Notes: generated by a model from the letters alone, not told the origin. A stretch of 64,000 bases of DNA from Planctobacterium marinum (GCF_020687805.1 NZ_JAJEWQ010000003.1:609736-673735); one strand, 5' to 3'; shown: positions 44,340 through 54,316, counted from the stretch's first letter. A program made the numbers and translations.

Positions 44340-44786
44340 CTAGAAAGCGGGTTTTGCTGAACGTAAAAACTTTTGCAATGCAAATTCGTCGAGCATGTTT
44401 TGTTCCTGTCGGTTCAGTTTTGCCTGCAGGGCTCTGGCGTTTTTGTCCAGTAACATCTCAACCGCTTTGCGTTTTTTTTGTTGTTCCAGCCACAACTGCT
44501 TTCGTTGTTCCGCAGCTTTTTTAGCATCATGAATAATTTGCTGTTGCTGTGCGCAAGCTCTGTCGAGTTTAGTAATAAAGGACTGATGATGAGAAAAAGA
44601 CAAGGCTTCCAGACCATTGGCGGCCTTTTCCTGAATTTTCTTAAAGTAATCCAGTCGATATTGCATTAACCCATCTAATCTTTCCTGATTTTGTAATACG
44701 TAAGCCTGAGCTTTTTGAAAATCAGACGCGGCTTTTTCTTCTTTTTCGGTTTCCCATTTAGCGACCATTTGCAGTTGCTTCGTCAT
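44340..44786 (-). CDS. fliJ: Flagellar export chaperone FliJ
   Basis: A 148-residue protein predicted to be almost entirely an antiparallel coiled coil, rich in Lys, Gln, Glu and Ala (for example MVAKWETEKEEKAASDFQKAQAY). It matches the FliJ family in length and context. FliJ sits in the centre of the FliI ring like the gamma stalk of ATP synthase. It overlaps the fliI stop by one base (TGATG). Confidence 0.9.
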   Translation of the reverse strand: MTKQLQMVAKWETEKEEKAASDFQKAQAYVLQNQERLDGLMQYRLDYFKKIQEKAANGLEALSFSHHQSFITKLDRACAQQQQIIHDAKKAAEQRKQLWLEQQKKRKAVEMLLDKNARALQAKLNRQEQNMLDEFALQKFLRSAKPAF

Positions 44787-46123
44787 CAGGCTTTAGCTCC
44801 AAATTTCTGTGCTAACTGCACCATACCGGTCAGGCTCTCATCATAGGGGATGATATCCTTCATACCCTGTTGCAGAAAAAGATTGATCACAGGCTCGGCC
44901 TTGATTGCCAGATCTATTCGAGGATCCGTCCCTCTGTTGTAGGCACCAATACTGATTAGATCCCGATTTTGTTGATAGGTAGAATATACCTGCCTGATAC
45001 GACGCGCCGTCTGCAGATGTTCCTCGCTGACCACTTGTGGCATTACCCGACTAATAGAAGATTCAACATCTATGGCTGGATAATGACCAGAATCAGCCAG
45101 GGTTCGGGATAATACGATATGCCCGTCCAAAATGGCACGGGCTGCATCTGCTATCGGATCCTGCAAGTCATCGCCTTCGGTCAGCACTGTATAAAACCCG
45201 GTAATTGACCCCTGGTTTTCGGCACCATTCCCCGCTCTTTCTACCAGCGCTGGCAATCTGGCGAATACCGAGGGTGGGTACCCTTTAGTTGCCGGTGGCT
45301 CACCTACCGCCAGCGCAATTTCCCGTTGGGCCATGGCATACCTCGTCAATGAGTCAATCAACAGCAAGACGTTCATACCCTGATCGCGAAAATACTCAGC
45401 GATACTCACGGCCGTTTCACAGCCTTTTAAACGCATTAAGGGAGATGTATCTGCCGGCGCGGCTACCACGACAGATTTATGGCGCTCTTCTTCGCCCAGA
45501 ATCTCATGAATAAACTCTTTCACTTCCCGGCCCCGTTCACCCACCAGGCCAACCACCACCACATCGGCCGTGGTTCCTCGCGTCATCATGCCCATCAAGA
45601 CACTTTTACCAACACCACTACCGGCAAACAGGCCCATTCGCTGTCCCATGCCCACCGTTATCATTGCGTTAATTGAGCGAACACCAACGTCCATGGGTTG
45701 TTTAATGGGTTTACGGATTAGCGGATTCATGGGAGGTCGCGTAAAAGGCACATATTCCGTGGTTTTTAGGGCACCTAAGCCATCGATAGGATGACCGTTG
45801 CCATCCACCACACGACCCAACAATCCCATACCCACTGCGATACCTTGCTGACGCGCCAATGGTTGAACCCGGGAACCTGGTACTATGCCTTTTACAGCTT
45901 CGGTAGGCATCAAATATGTAACGCTGTCACCAAAGCCCACCACTTCTGCTTCAATCTCGCCGTCTATTGTCTGTACCAGACACTGACTGCCCACCGGCAA
46001 CTGGCAACCAACGGCTTCCAGAGTCAATCCGATGCCACGTACCAGTTTGCCCGCGGCCACTGTCGTTGATTGTGGTACCTGTGATTGCAGTTCTTTAATT
46101 TTGGAAAGAATTCGTTGCGTCAT
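44786..46123 (-). CDS. fliI: Flagellar export ATPase FliI
   Basis: A 445-residue ATPase of the F1-beta-like family. Walker A is GLFAGSGVGKSVLMG near residue 167, and Walker B is NVLLLIDSLTRYAMAQREIALAVGEPPATKGYPPSVF, a FliI signature. The C-terminal domain binds FliJ and substrates. It energises flagellar protein export at the base of the export gate. It starts 17 bases after the fliH stop. Confidence 0.97.
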   Translation of the reverse strand: MTQRILSKIKELQSQVPQSTTVAAGKLVRGIGLTLEAVGCQLPVGSQCLVQTIDGEIEAEVVGFGDSVTYLMPTEAVKGIVPGSRVQPLARQQGIAVGMGLLGRVVDGNGHPIDGLGALKTTEYVPFTRPPMNPLIRKPIKQPMDVGVRSINAMITVGMGQRMGLFAGSGVGKSVLMGMMTRGTTADVVVVGLVGERGREVKEFIHEILGEEERHKSVVVAAPADTSPLMRLKGCETAVSIAEYFRDQGMNVLLLIDSLTRYAMAQREIALAVGEPPATKGYPPSVFARLPALVERAGNGAENQGSITGFYTVLTEGDDLQDPIADAARAILDGHIVLSRTLADSGHYPAIDVESSISRVMPQVVSEEHLQTARRIRQVYSTYQQNRDLISIGAYNRGTDPRIDLAIKAEPVINLFLQQGMKDIIPYDESLTGMVQLAQKFGAKA

Positions 46124-46140
46124 AGCATCCGGCCGGAAAA

Positions 46141-46923
46141 TTATTTGGTCTCTCTTTCTTTGAGGCCCTGTTCTAATAAAAACTTGTCCAGGGTTTCCCT
46201 TACCCGGCGTTCGATGGAAATATCGACCGCATTAGAATCCGTTACTATTTCGCAGCCGCCTTGTGACTGGCTAACACTTTCCACCAGAATCCAGTTGTGC
46301 TGCTGAATTTCTTCATCGGAAAAATGTTGTTTAACCAGTGTCAGATCCTCCGGATGCAGGTGTATCTGGTAGCCATTTTCTCTGACCGGTAACACCTTGA
46401 GGCCAGACTTCAATGCTTCGAAAATGACGTTATCATTGAGCTGTACTTCCGTGCGTATCACAGAGCGAGCCAATGCCACGGCCAGTTGTGTCAATTCTTT
46501 TTCAAGTTCAGTTTCCACTAAAGATAAGGGTTCTTGTAGCGAAGCATTGAGTGACTGCCAGGCCTGCATTTGCTGCTGAATAATGTCGCGCCCTTCCTGC
46601 AAACCTTCATTAAGACCCTGCTCATAACCTTGCTTTTGGCCTTCTTCAATACCTTTGGCAAGGCCCTCTTCATGACCTTTCAACTGACCTTCGTCCAGTC
46701 CCTGTAAAAAACCTTCTTCGTAAGCTGCCTTGCGGATGGCTTCTATTTCTTCTGCCGTAGGAGGTAGAATTTCTTCCTCCTCTTCCGGTGGCTCCCACTT
46801 CCAGTCAGATGTTTTATTGAAAGCGTTACTTTCACTCTTAAACCTGGGCGACGGATCTTCTACATAAGGAATATCAAAGGCTTTAAATTCCTCATTTTGT
46901 TTATCATCAACAAAATCAACCAT
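46141..46923 (-). CDS. fliH: Flagellar export regulator FliH
   Basis: A 260-residue protein. The N-terminal 65 residues are acidic and Pro/Glu-rich. Residues 70-115 consist of repeated GxxxG-type units (EEGFLQGLDEGQLKGHEEG, then LAKGIEEGQKQGYEQGLNEG), a hallmark of FliH. A C-terminal V-ATPase-E-like domain follows (LTQLAVALARSVIRTEVQL, GYQIHLHPEDLTLVKQHF). It links FliI to the C ring through FliN. The gap to fliG is 20 bases. Confidence 0.92.
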   Translation of the reverse strand: MVDFVDDKQNEEFKAFDIPYVEDPSPRFKSESNAFNKTSDWKWEPPEEEEEILPPTAEEIEAIRKAAYEEGFLQGLDEGQLKGHEEGLAKGIEEGQKQGYEQGLNEGLQEGRDIIQQQMQAWQSLNASLQEPLSLVETELEKELTQLAVALARSVIRTEVQLNDNVIFEALKSGLKVLPVRENGYQIHLHPEDLTLVKQHFSDEEIQQHNWILVESVSQSQGGCEIVTDSNAVDISIERRVRETLDKFLLEQGLKERETK

Positions 46924-46943
46924 CTCACACCACCACTAATTGA

Positions 46944-47975
46944 TTACAGGAACTCTTCGCCGCCACCGCCGCCAAGCATAATTTCACCGGCGTCAGCCAA
47001 CCTCCTGGCCACAGACAGGATTTCTTTTTGTGCCGTTTCCACTTCGCTTATCCGTACAGGCCCCAAGGCTTCCAGGTCGTCCAGTAACATTTCTGCGGCA
47101 CGTTTTGACATATTGCTGGCAATTTTATCACGCAAGCCCTCATCGGCACCTTTGATAGCTTTGATCAGTACGTCTTGCTGAACTTCACGCAAGATCGACT
47201 GAATAGCCCGGTCATCAACATCTGCCAGGTTATCAAAGACGAACATCAAATCCTGAATTTGTTGGCTCATTTCCTCATCCTGTTCACGGATGGCATCCAT
47301 TAACTGGCCTTCGATGTTGGTATCCAGGTAGTTCATGATATCTGCGGCAGATTTCAGGCCGCCCATTTTGGCTGCCTGGGTACCGGCCTGGCCGGCAAAT
47401 TGTTTCTCCATAATTTCGTTTAACTCCTGCAATGCAGCTGGCTGTACTTCTTCCAGGTTGGCAATACGCATCATCAAATCCAGACGAACTTTTTCCGGGA
47501 ACTGCGACAAAATTTCGGCAGATTGTTCGGGATCCAGATAGGCCAATACAATGGTTTGGATCTGCGGGTGCTCGTTCCGGATAATGCCGGCCACCTGTTT
47601 GGAATCCATCCACTTGAGTGAATCCAGACCTTTCGCACCACCACCCACTAATATCTGATCTATCAGGTTGGCAGCTTTAACTTCACCCAAGGCAGCCGTC
47701 AGGGCTTTCTTCACAAAGTCATGACTGTGGAAACCAATGGTACTGTAGTTTTGAATCTCTTCGATAAAGTGCTTATGGACTGCGGTGATCCTCCCCTGGG
47801 TCATGTCATCCATGGTGGCCATGGCCTGACCCAATTTTTGAACCTGCTTAGGCTCCATGTGTTTCAGGATTTGCGCCGCGTCTTCCTCTGAGAGGCTGAG
47901 AAGCAAGATTGCTGCTTTCTCTACCCCTTCCAGCTTACCAACGTCGTAGCCAATATCTTCTGCTTCTTCAGCCAT
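46944..47975 (-). CDS. fliG: Flagellar motor switch protein FliG
   Basis: A 343-residue C-ring protein with the expected FliG N, middle and C domains. It shows EKAAILLLSLSEEDAAQILKHMEPKQVQKLGQAM at the N terminus, then VAGIIRNEHPQIQTIVLAYLDPEQSAEIL. The torque-generating C-terminal helix (DKIASNMSKRAAEMLLDDLEALGPVRISEVE) contains the charged residues that face the stator. A Gly-rich tail (GEIMLGGGGGEEFL) ends the protein. It is 3 bases after fliF. Confidence 0.97.
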   Translation of the reverse strand: MAEEAEDIGYDVGKLEGVEKAAILLLSLSEEDAAQILKHMEPKQVQKLGQAMATMDDMTQGRITAVHKHFIEEIQNYSTIGFHSHDFVKKALTAALGEVKAANLIDQILVGGGAKGLDSLKWMDSKQVAGIIRNEHPQIQTIVLAYLDPEQSAEILSQFPEKVRLDLMMRIANLEEVQPAALQELNEIMEKQFAGQAGTQAAKMGGLKSAADIMNYLDTNIEGQLMDAIREQDEEMSQQIQDLMFVFDNLADVDDRAIQSILREVQQDVLIKAIKGADEGLRDKIASNMSKRAAEMLLDDLEALGPVRISEVETAQKEILSVARRLADAGEIMLGGGGGEEFL

Positions 47976-47978
47976 AAC

Positions 47979-49670
47979 TTATTCATCCAACATCAACCAT
48001 CCGCGCACTACCTGCGCTGACAGTTCAGGTTCATTAGCAACCAATGCACGTACGGCTTTTAATACATCTTCATCTTTATGCAGGTCTGGTAACATCAAAG
48101 AACCATCTGCGGCAAAGCCTACTGCATCTTCATCAAACTCCTGAGTTAACATAGTGATGGTTTCATCACCCAAGTCAAGACTTTGATCCACATTGAACTC
48201 TTCTTGTTCAGTCGTGTCTTCTGGGTAAATCAGACGTTTCAACATTGGACGCACAATCGCCAGAATCAATACAATAATAATCAGACCACCCATTACTAAC
48301 TTCAAGGCGCGCATTGCCCATGGTTGTTCCCATAATGGGATTTCTTTTTCCAGGCCTGTATCAATACGACTAAATGGAATGGTAACTATTTCCAGTGAAT
48401 CACCACGGGTGACATCAAAACCGATACCACCCTGTAACAAGCGACGCAGATTTAACAACTCTTGTTGGGAGCGTGGTTCATTGGTTTCATTGCCTTCAGC
48501 ATCAGTCGTATTTTTATAATCTACCGCAACCGACACACTCAGCCGACGAACAACGCCAGTTTGCTGCTTGGTGTGGCTGATGGTGGTGTCCAGCTCAAAA
48601 TTACGTGTGGCTTCTTTATGGGTTCTGCCTGGCGAAGTTCTGGTGGAATTTGCACCGGCATTGTTCTGAGGAATATTGGCATCCAACGGAGGCTGATTGG
48701 TTAATGCGCCGGGTACACCGGCAATCATACTACCCACACTGTTTTCTTCTACCGTCATCTCACTGCGTACTGCCGGTAAATCGGGGTTGTAACGTTTTTG
48801 GGTTTGCTCAGTGGAGGTAAAATCCATGCTGACATCCACCTGAGAGGTGTAGTTACCTAGACCTAAAACCGGGATCAAAATAGAATCAATTTTACCCTGA
48901 TATTCCGCTTCACGCTGCTTAACGATTTCAAACTCTTTTCTGGAACGGGCGGAAATGGAATCCTGTGAACCCGAATTTAATAAGCGACCATTGCTGTCAG
49001 TTACCGTGACACGATCAGGATCAATAGTTTCTACCGCTGAAGCCACCATATCCACGATGGCATCCACTTCTTCACTGTTAAGAATCGCACCACGGCGCAT
49101 AGTTATAACCACTGTGGCACTGCCGCGAGATTGTTTGCGGGCAAACACATTTTCACGAGGCATAGCCAACAAGACTTTGGCTTTATTGACGTTAGCCATG
49201 TCTTCGATTGTGCGGGCAATTTGTTGCTCACGGGCGTGTTTCAGGCGTTCCTTTTCAACGCGTTGACTAACACCAAACCCCATATCCTGCATAATAATGT
49301 CAGTACCGGAATTCGGAGCCTGAGATAAACCTTGTCTGGCTAAAGACAATTTAATGGCTTCATACTGGTCTTCCGGAACCAAAATCGTGTTGCCTTCCAA
49401 CTGATAGGGGATCTGTGCTACATCTAAATGATCCAGCGTCTGGATCAGTTCATCAGTGGGAAGTTTCGCCAGCGGACGATAGTCCGGTTCTTGTGCCCAA
49501 ATCACGATAAAGATGGCAATCGCCACACATATCACCAGGGCTACTACCAGGATAATCTGGCGCAACATATCTACGCTGCCCAAAGCATCCATAAAGCCGG
49601 ATTTCTGTTCTGCCGATTCCAGGTCCAGGTTATCGCCTGGTACGGTTAAGTCTGTAGTTGCGTCAGCCAT
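47979..49670 (-). CDS. fliF: Flagellar MS-ring protein FliF
   Basis: A 563-residue membrane protein with two membrane helices (about residues 37-56 and 455-475) that bound a large periplasmic region of ring-building motifs. KVLLAMPRENVFARKQSRGSATVVI and IVDMVASAVETIDPDRVTVTDSNGRLL are YscJ/FliF patterns. The C-terminal cytoplasmic tail, which binds FliG, ends with VRGWLMLDE. FliF is the first structure assembled. It lies 14 bases after fliE and 3 before fliG. Confidence 0.97.
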   Translation of the reverse strand: MADATTDLTVPGDNLDLESAEQKSGFMDALGSVDMLRQIILVVALVICVAIAIFIVIWAQEPDYRPLAKLPTDELIQTLDHLDVAQIPYQLEGNTILVPEDQYEAIKLSLARQGLSQAPNSGTDIIMQDMGFGVSQRVEKERLKHAREQQIARTIEDMANVNKAKVLLAMPRENVFARKQSRGSATVVITMRRGAILNSEEVDAIVDMVASAVETIDPDRVTVTDSNGRLLNSGSQDSISARSRKEFEIVKQREAEYQGKIDSILIPVLGLGNYTSQVDVSMDFTSTEQTQKRYNPDLPAVRSEMTVEENSVGSMIAGVPGALTNQPPLDANIPQNNAGANSTRTSPGRTHKEATRNFELDTTISHTKQQTGVVRRLSVSVAVDYKNTTDAEGNETNEPRSQQELLNLRRLLQGGIGFDVTRGDSLEIVTIPFSRIDTGLEKEIPLWEQPWAMRALKLVMGGLIIIVLILAIVRPMLKRLIYPEDTTEQEEFNVDQSLDLGDETITMLTQEFDEDAVGFAADGSLMLPDLHKDEDVLKAVRALVANEPELSAQVVRGWLMLDE

Positions 49671-49684
49671 CTGTTATCGCTCCG

Positions 49685-50011
49685 TTATACCGGCATTTGC
49701 ATAATTTGCTTGTAAGCTTCCATTACTTTATTGCGCACCTGCACGGTAGCCTCAAAAGCAATGCCTGATTTCTCTTTTGCCACCATAACATCCGCAAGAC
49801 TAAGTGTGGTGTCACCCATTTCGAAACGGTTACCCATTTCTTTCGCGTGCAATTGCATGTTATTCACACCATTAATCGCTGAACTGAGCATGTCGGCAAA
49901 ATTTTCACGGGAAGGATTGGTTTGCAAGTCTACAGAGGGCGTCAACTCAGTTTTCGTTTGAGCCGCCAACATTTGCATTTCTCTGTATAAGGAATCTGCT
50001 TTGATATCCAT
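49685..50011 (-). CDS. fliE: Flagellar rod junction protein FliE
   Basis: A 108-residue protein that joins the MS ring to the rod. The conserved C-terminal region reads MGDTTLSLADVMVAKEKSGIAFEATVQVRNKVMEAYKQIMQMPV, and the FADML pattern lies near residue 37. The ATG at 50011 is preferred over the GTG directly before it because GGAGAG is then 6 bases upstream. It is the first gene of the fliEFGHIJ unit and follows a good sigma-54 promoter. Confidence 0.95.
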   Translation of the reverse strand: MDIKADSLYREMQMLAAQTKTELTPSVDLQTNPSRENFADMLSSAINGVNNMQLHAKEMGNRFEMGDTTLSLADVMVAKEKSGIAFEATVQVRNKVMEAYKQIMQMPV

Positions 50012-50056
50012 CACTCTCTCCAGGAATCTGTCACTTTGACAATTTCCCTTTGTAAA

Positions 50057-50072
50057 GCAATGATGATGCCAA
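50057..50072 (-). promoter_or_regulatory. Sigma-54 promoter for the fliEFGHIJ operon
   Basis: Minus-strand TTGGCAT-CATCA-TTGC followed by TTT matches TGGCAC-N5-TTGC at all key positions and keeps the GG-N10-GC spacing. The -12 is 46 bases before the fliE start codon. This is the best sigma-54 site in the window and fits control by FlrC. Confidence 0.85.
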
Positions 50073-50151
50073 CAATGTTTTATTGTTATTTAACAGCTAG
50101 TTAGGCGTTGACATGGATAATTTTGACAGTGCTTCAGGCATGACAGGACCG

Positions 50152-50175
50152 CCAGTGACAGAAAAATGTCACCGG
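50152..50175 (-). terminator. Hairpin downstream of flrC, possible weak terminator
   Basis: Minus-strand CCGGTGACA and TGTCACTGG form a 9-bp stem with one G-T pair around a 6-base loop of mostly T. It lies 28 bases after the flrC stop and before the fliE promoter. There is no T tract after the stem, so it may be a processing or Rho-assisted site. Confidence 0.35.
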
Positions 50176-50203
50176 AGGTTTAGTTATGTAAATAGGTGTT
50201 TTA

Positions 50204-51550
50204 TCAAGCCGGTAGGTCGATACCCATTTCCCGCATTTTTGCCAGTTTGTAGCGTAAGGTTCTGGGGCTAATTCCCAGCTTTTCGGCAACATCCTTGCGC
50301 TTGCCATTGCAGGAAATAAGCATTTCCAGAATGATTTGGTTTTCCTGGTGTTTAAGTTCCTGCCCCAGCAGGTCGCTACTTTGCGGTTCCGACTCTGCAG
50401 AGGAAGCTATCTCTATGTCATGAATATGATTGTCCAGCATCAGTTCGTGCTCTGTGATGAGGTTTCCGTCACAGAGAATTAAGGCTCTTTGAATCACATT
50501 CTCCAGCTCCCTGACATTTCCCGGCCAGGGATGTAGCAATAGCTTTTGCCTGGCGGCAAAGCTGATATCCGGTATCCGGTACCCCTGGCGCAGTGCATGG
50601 CGCTCTACCAGGTGTTCCGCCAATGGTACAATATCCCCAACTCGCTCATTAAGCGGTAACCAGTGCAGCGGAAATACATTCAGTCGATAATAAAGATCTT
50701 CCCTAAACAAACCGTTTTGTACCGACTGCATTAGGTCCCGGTTACTGGTGGCGATCACACGCACATCCAGTTTTATGGTCTTACGACTGCCTAAGCGCTC
50801 TACTTCTCGCTCCTGCAAGACCCGCAACAATTTGGCCTGCAACCCTAAATCCATTTCGGTCACTTCATCCAGCATAATAGTACCTTGCTGGGCTTGCTCA
50901 AATTTACCGATCGAGGTTTGTAGAGCACCAGTAAAAGCGCCTTTTTCGTATCCGAACAAGGTAGCTTCCAGCATGTTTTCAGGAATAGCGGCACAGTTAA
51001 TTGCTACAAATGGGCCGTCTGCCCTGCTACTTTGTTCGTGGATGTAGCGCCCCAACACCTCTTTACCCGAACCACTGGGTCCTAACACCATCACAGTAGC
51101 ATCTGTTTTCGCCACTCTTTGTGCTAGTTGCAACAGGCGCTGACTGGACTCGTCACCCACTACCGGCTTGAAGCCATCTTCTGACTGGGCCGGTGCATAT
51201 CGGGCAATAAGGTTTAACAACACATCCGGCTCAAAAGGCTTAGCGATGTAATCTGTTGCCCCGGATTGCATCGCCGTTACCGCGTCGTCAATTTGAGCGT
51301 AGGCCGTCATCAAAATGACAGGGAGGTTTGGAAACTTGTTTCTCACTACCTGTAATAACTGAATACCGGACATACCGGTCATCTGTATATCACTGACGAT
51401 AAGATCGACTTTAACTTCATTAATGCGAGAAATGGCTGTTTCTGCGCATTCACAGACAACAACTTTATAACCACCTAACTCAAGCGTATCGTAGAGTGCT
51501 TCCCGTAATCCCTGGTCGTCTTCCACCAGCATTACACATTTCTGGTTCAT
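50204..51550 (-). CDS. flrC: Sigma-54-dependent flagellar response regulator FlrC (FleR)
   Basis: A 448-residue NtrC-type activator. The receiver domain has VEDDQGLREAL and the phospho-Asp in LIVSDIQMTGMSGIQLL. The AAA+ domain has Walker A GPSGSGKEVLGRY, the sigma-54 contact motif EKGAFTGA, Walker B TIMLDEVTEM, and RLNVFPLHWLPLNER. A C-terminal Fis-type helix-turn-helix follows (NGKRKDVAEKLGISPRTLRYKLAKM). It activates class III flagellar genes once phosphorylated by FlrB. It overlaps flrB by 4 bases. Confidence 0.95.
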   Translation of the reverse strand: MNQKCVMLVEDDQGLREALYDTLELGGYKVVVCECAETAISRINEVKVDLIVSDIQMTGMSGIQLLQVVRNKFPNLPVILMTAYAQIDDAVTAMQSGATDYIAKPFEPDVLLNLIARYAPAQSEDGFKPVVGDESSQRLLQLAQRVAKTDATVMVLGPSGSGKEVLGRYIHEQSSRADGPFVAINCAAIPENMLEATLFGYEKGAFTGALQTSIGKFEQAQQGTIMLDEVTEMDLGLQAKLLRVLQEREVERLGSRKTIKLDVRVIATSNRDLMQSVQNGLFREDLYYRLNVFPLHWLPLNERVGDIVPLAEHLVERHALRQGYRIPDISFAARQKLLLHPWPGNVRELENVIQRALILCDGNLITEHELMLDNHIHDIEIASSAESEPQSSDLLGQELKHQENQIILEMLISCNGKRKDVAEKLGISPRTLRYKLAKMREMGIDLPA

Positions 51551-52704
51551 GCGAATTCTCCTGCCATATTCACGGAGCCTGTTGTCTCAGATAGTTCTGA
51601 TTGGTCTGATTGCTTAAGACCATGCTCATTTGCTTTATTGCTTAGCAGCGCAACCGGGAAGCGCAACGTAAAAGTAGCGCCACCCGCATCATTATTTTTT
51701 GCTGTTACCTGACCTTTGTGACTGGTCATTACCGCCCTCACTACCGCCAGGCCAAGCCCTGTCCCCTGGGTTCGGGTGGTAAAAAAGGGTTCAAACAACT
51801 TTTCCCGATCTTTTACTGGTATTCCCGGCCCGTTGTCACAAACCGATAACGCCAACCAGGAGTCGTCTTGACTAAGGCCAATATCGATACTTGTAGCCCC
51901 CACCGATTGGGCGTTTTGCAGCAAATTATTTAGTGCGCCAGAAATCGCCGTTGAATTACCGAGGATTACATAATTGCCATTCGCGGAGTGGCAGTTAATC
52001 TTCAATTGCAGATCGGTTTTTTCTTCCAGGGTGTCACAGGAGAGTTGTTGGCAAAGTGTTATTAAGTCCACTTTTTCAATGATATTTTCAGCACCGCTTT
52101 TGGCAAACAGCAACATATCGTTAATTTGCTTTTCAAGGTCTTTAAGTCGGGTAATTAGCTTTTCACTAAATCGTGTCTGCCTGGTACAAGCCAATCCGGT
52201 AGATTGCAGGTTTCGCGCGTAAAGCAAAGCTGCTGACAAAGGGGTTCGCAATTGATGGGCCAGTGAAGCCATCATTTTCCCCAGCGAACTCAATCGGTGC
52301 ATGTGGCTAACTTTGGTCTGCAAAGCACGGGTTTCAGTGAGGTCGGTCAGGTGAATAAGTTGCCCGGGGATACCGGGAATTTTGGATATGGAAAACTTCA
52401 CTTTACGTCCGCTGACCAGCGACACTTCCAGGCCATCATCTTTTTGAGGCACAAAATAATGACGAATTACCTCTCGCCAGGGCATGGCGTGAATATCTTT
52501 CTGAAAAAGTTTCCTCGCGCCTTTATTCGCTAATTCCACAACCCCCAAGCGGTTGATAAACACGATCCCCGCCGGAATAGCCTGAAAGGCAGCACGTAAC
52601 TCTTCTGACAGGCAGGCACCAGAATCAGATAAAGATTCAAATCTTAAATTACCGGCCTGACCGGACTGTTGAATATAACCTGACTGAATGTTGTTCACCT
52701 GCAT
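51547..52704 (-). CDS. flrB: Flagellar sensor histidine kinase FlrB (FleS)
   Basis: A 385-residue kinase without membrane segments, so it is cytoplasmic. A PAS-like domain (AIPAGIVFINRLGVVELANKGARKLF) covers residues 40-130. The phospho-acceptor His is in SLAHQLRTPLSAALLYARNL. The ATPase domain has an N box (GALNNLLQNAQSVGATSI), G1 (VCDNGPGIPVKDREKLFEPFFTT) and G2 (GTGLGLAVVRAV). Its N-box region reads LLQNAQ rather than the usual LLxNAx, which is a normal variant. It phosphorylates FlrC. A sigma-54-type promoter lies 37 bases upstream, consistent with FlrA control. Confidence 0.94.
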   Translation of the reverse strand: MQVNNIQSGYIQQSGQAGNLRFESLSDSGACLSEELRAAFQAIPAGIVFINRLGVVELANKGARKLFQKDIHAMPWREVIRHYFVPQKDDGLEVSLVSGRKVKFSISKIPGIPGQLIHLTDLTETRALQTKVSHMHRLSSLGKMMASLAHQLRTPLSAALLYARNLQSTGLACTRQTRFSEKLITRLKDLEKQINDMLLFAKSGAENIIEKVDLITLCQQLSCDTLEEKTDLQLKINCHSANGNYVILGNSTAISGALNNLLQNAQSVGATSIDIGLSQDDSWLALSVCDNGPGIPVKDREKLFEPFFTTRTQGTGLGLAVVRAVMTSHKGQVTAKNNDAGGATFTLRFPVALLSNKANEHGLKQSDQSELSETTGSVNMAGEFA

Positions 52705-52740
52705 GTCAAAAATAAGTCATCAATATGAATGACCATCCAA

Positions 52741-52757
52741 TGCACAGGTTGTGCCAA
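52741..52757 (-). promoter_or_regulatory. Sigma-54 promoter for flrBC
   Basis: Minus-strand TTGGCAC-AACCT-GTGCA gives a perfect -24 element and the GG-N10-GC spacing, with one mismatch in the -12. It sits 37 bases before the flrB ATG, in the 166-base gap after flrA. It fits FlrA-dependent class II transcription. Confidence 0.75.
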
Positions 52758-52870
52758 CTATTATTTATTTAAAATTCAGTAAGTTAGGGAAGGTTTCAGT
52801 TACTAACAAGTGGTAGTGTTTGTAAGTAACGGAGTCAATTTCTTGTCAATTCAGCAAAGCAACCCAGTTA

Positions 52871-54316
52871 TCATAGCTGCTTGGCAATATTGTATTTACG
52901 CATTTTTTCTACCAAAGTGGTGCGACGCATGCCTAAAAACTCCGCCGAGCGGGCCACTACCCAATCATGCTGGTCCAACGCCTGAGTGATCATATTCACC
53001 TCAAGATCTGAGAGGTACTCCTTAAGATTTACCCCTTCTGCCGGTAAATCGGGGTCAATAAACCGTCCGTTTTCGACGGTTGTATCCACATCATCGTCGT
53101 AATCGTCTCCATCATCACTAAACAAACTGTTCAGAGCTTCGCGCTCCAACAATTCTTCAGGGTATTCAGGATTAAACTCTTCAACGGAAATGTGTTGATA
53201 CTTGATGGGCAGATCTTTGACATCAACCACCTGGTTAGGGCAAAGGATGGTGAGTCGTTCTACCAGATTGGATAATTCACGTACGTTACCCGCCCACTTG
53301 TGCTCCATCAATGACGCCAGTGCTTCTTCAGTAAACTTGATGCTTTTGCTGGCTTCGTTTTCAAAGCGGGACACCAATTCCTGCATCAGCAGTGGTATAT
53401 CTTCTTTTCTTTCTCTGAGTGCCGGGCTGTCGATTGGAAAAACGTTCAAGCGATAAAACAAGTCTTCACGAAACTTGCCAGCTTCTATCATATCTTCCAG
53501 ATTGCGGTGAGTTGCCGCAATAATGCGCACATTACAAGGAATGGGTTTGGTACCGCCCACTCTTTCATAGGTTCTTTCCTGCAGCACACGTAACAGTTTC
53601 ACCTGCATTTGCAGTGGCATGTCGCCAATTTCGTCTAAAAATAAGGTACCGCCCTCGGCCAGTTCAAAGCGGCCTTTACGGGAACTGACCGCGCCGGTAA
53701 ATGCACCTTTTTCGTGACCAAACAATTCGCTTTCCAGTAATTCACCGGGAATAGCCCCACAGTTTACCGGAATAAACGGCCCTTCTTTGCGCTGCGACAA
53801 AAAGTGTACGTTTCTGGCTACCACTTCTTTACCTGTGCCGGACTCTCCCAGCACAAGCACATTGGCATCTGTAGGTGCAACCTGCTCTATCATCCGGCGT
53901 ACATTCTGAATTTCCTGACTTTTACCCACCAGACTCCGAAATAGCTTGGTTTTTTGCGTGCTTTTGTTTTGTCCCGGCTTGCGTCGCACATATTCCTGAC
54001 AGCGATGTAATAACTTGGTTAAAACAGGATAGGTAATGGGTTCTTCCAGTAAGCCCATAACATTAGGAATGGACACCAACTTTTCTGAGTTGCCTACAGC
54101 GATAAAAGGAAAGGCAGGAAATTTTTCAATAACATCGGACGCCAGCTCGCCGGCATCGCCATCAATCAGTACAGCATCTAATGCTGCTTCGCGTTTCAAC
54201 GTTGCAATTGCCTGTTCGAAACTGGCCGTCTCAGATTGATCACCTAAAAAGCTGATCACGGTGGAAAGATTATTTCGTCTGGACTCTTGCGAACTTATAA
54301 CCAGAATGCGACTCAT
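52871..54316 (-). CDS. flrA: Master sigma-54-dependent flagellar activator FlrA (FleQ)
   Basis: A 481-residue regulator. The N-terminal FleQ-type receiver-like domain ([24 protein letters not shown]) lacks the normal acidic phosphorylation pocket, as in FleQ/FlrA. The AAA+ domain has [59 protein letters not shown] and RLNVFPID. After an acidic linker (near 400-430) comes a Fis-type helix-turn-helix ([30 protein letters not shown]). It heads the flagellar cascade and is normally antagonised by FlhG. It lies between flagellin and flrB. Confidence 0.95.
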   Translation of the reverse strand: MSRILVISSQESRRNNLSTVISFLGDQSETASFEQAIATLKREAALDAVLIDGDAGELASDVIEKFPAFPFIAVGNSEKLVSIPNVMGLLEEPITYPVLTKLLHRCQEYVRRKPGQNKSTQKTKLFRSLVGKSQEIQNVRRMIEQVAPTDANVLVLGESGTGKEVVARNVHFLSQRKEGPFIPVNCGAIPGELLESELFGHEKGAFTGAVSSRKGRFELAEGGTLFLDEIGDMPLQMQVKLLRVLQERTYERVGGTKPIPCNVRIIAATHRNLEDMIEAGKFREDLFYRLNVFPIDSPALRERKEDIPLLMQELVSRFENEASKSIKFTEEALASLMEHKWAGNVRELSNLVERLTILCPNQVVDVKDLPIKYQHISVEEFNPEYPEELLEREALNSLFSDDGDDYDDDVDTTVENGRFIDPDLPAEGVNLKEYLSDLEVNMITQALDQHDWVVARSAEFLGMRRTTLVEKMRKYNIAKQL

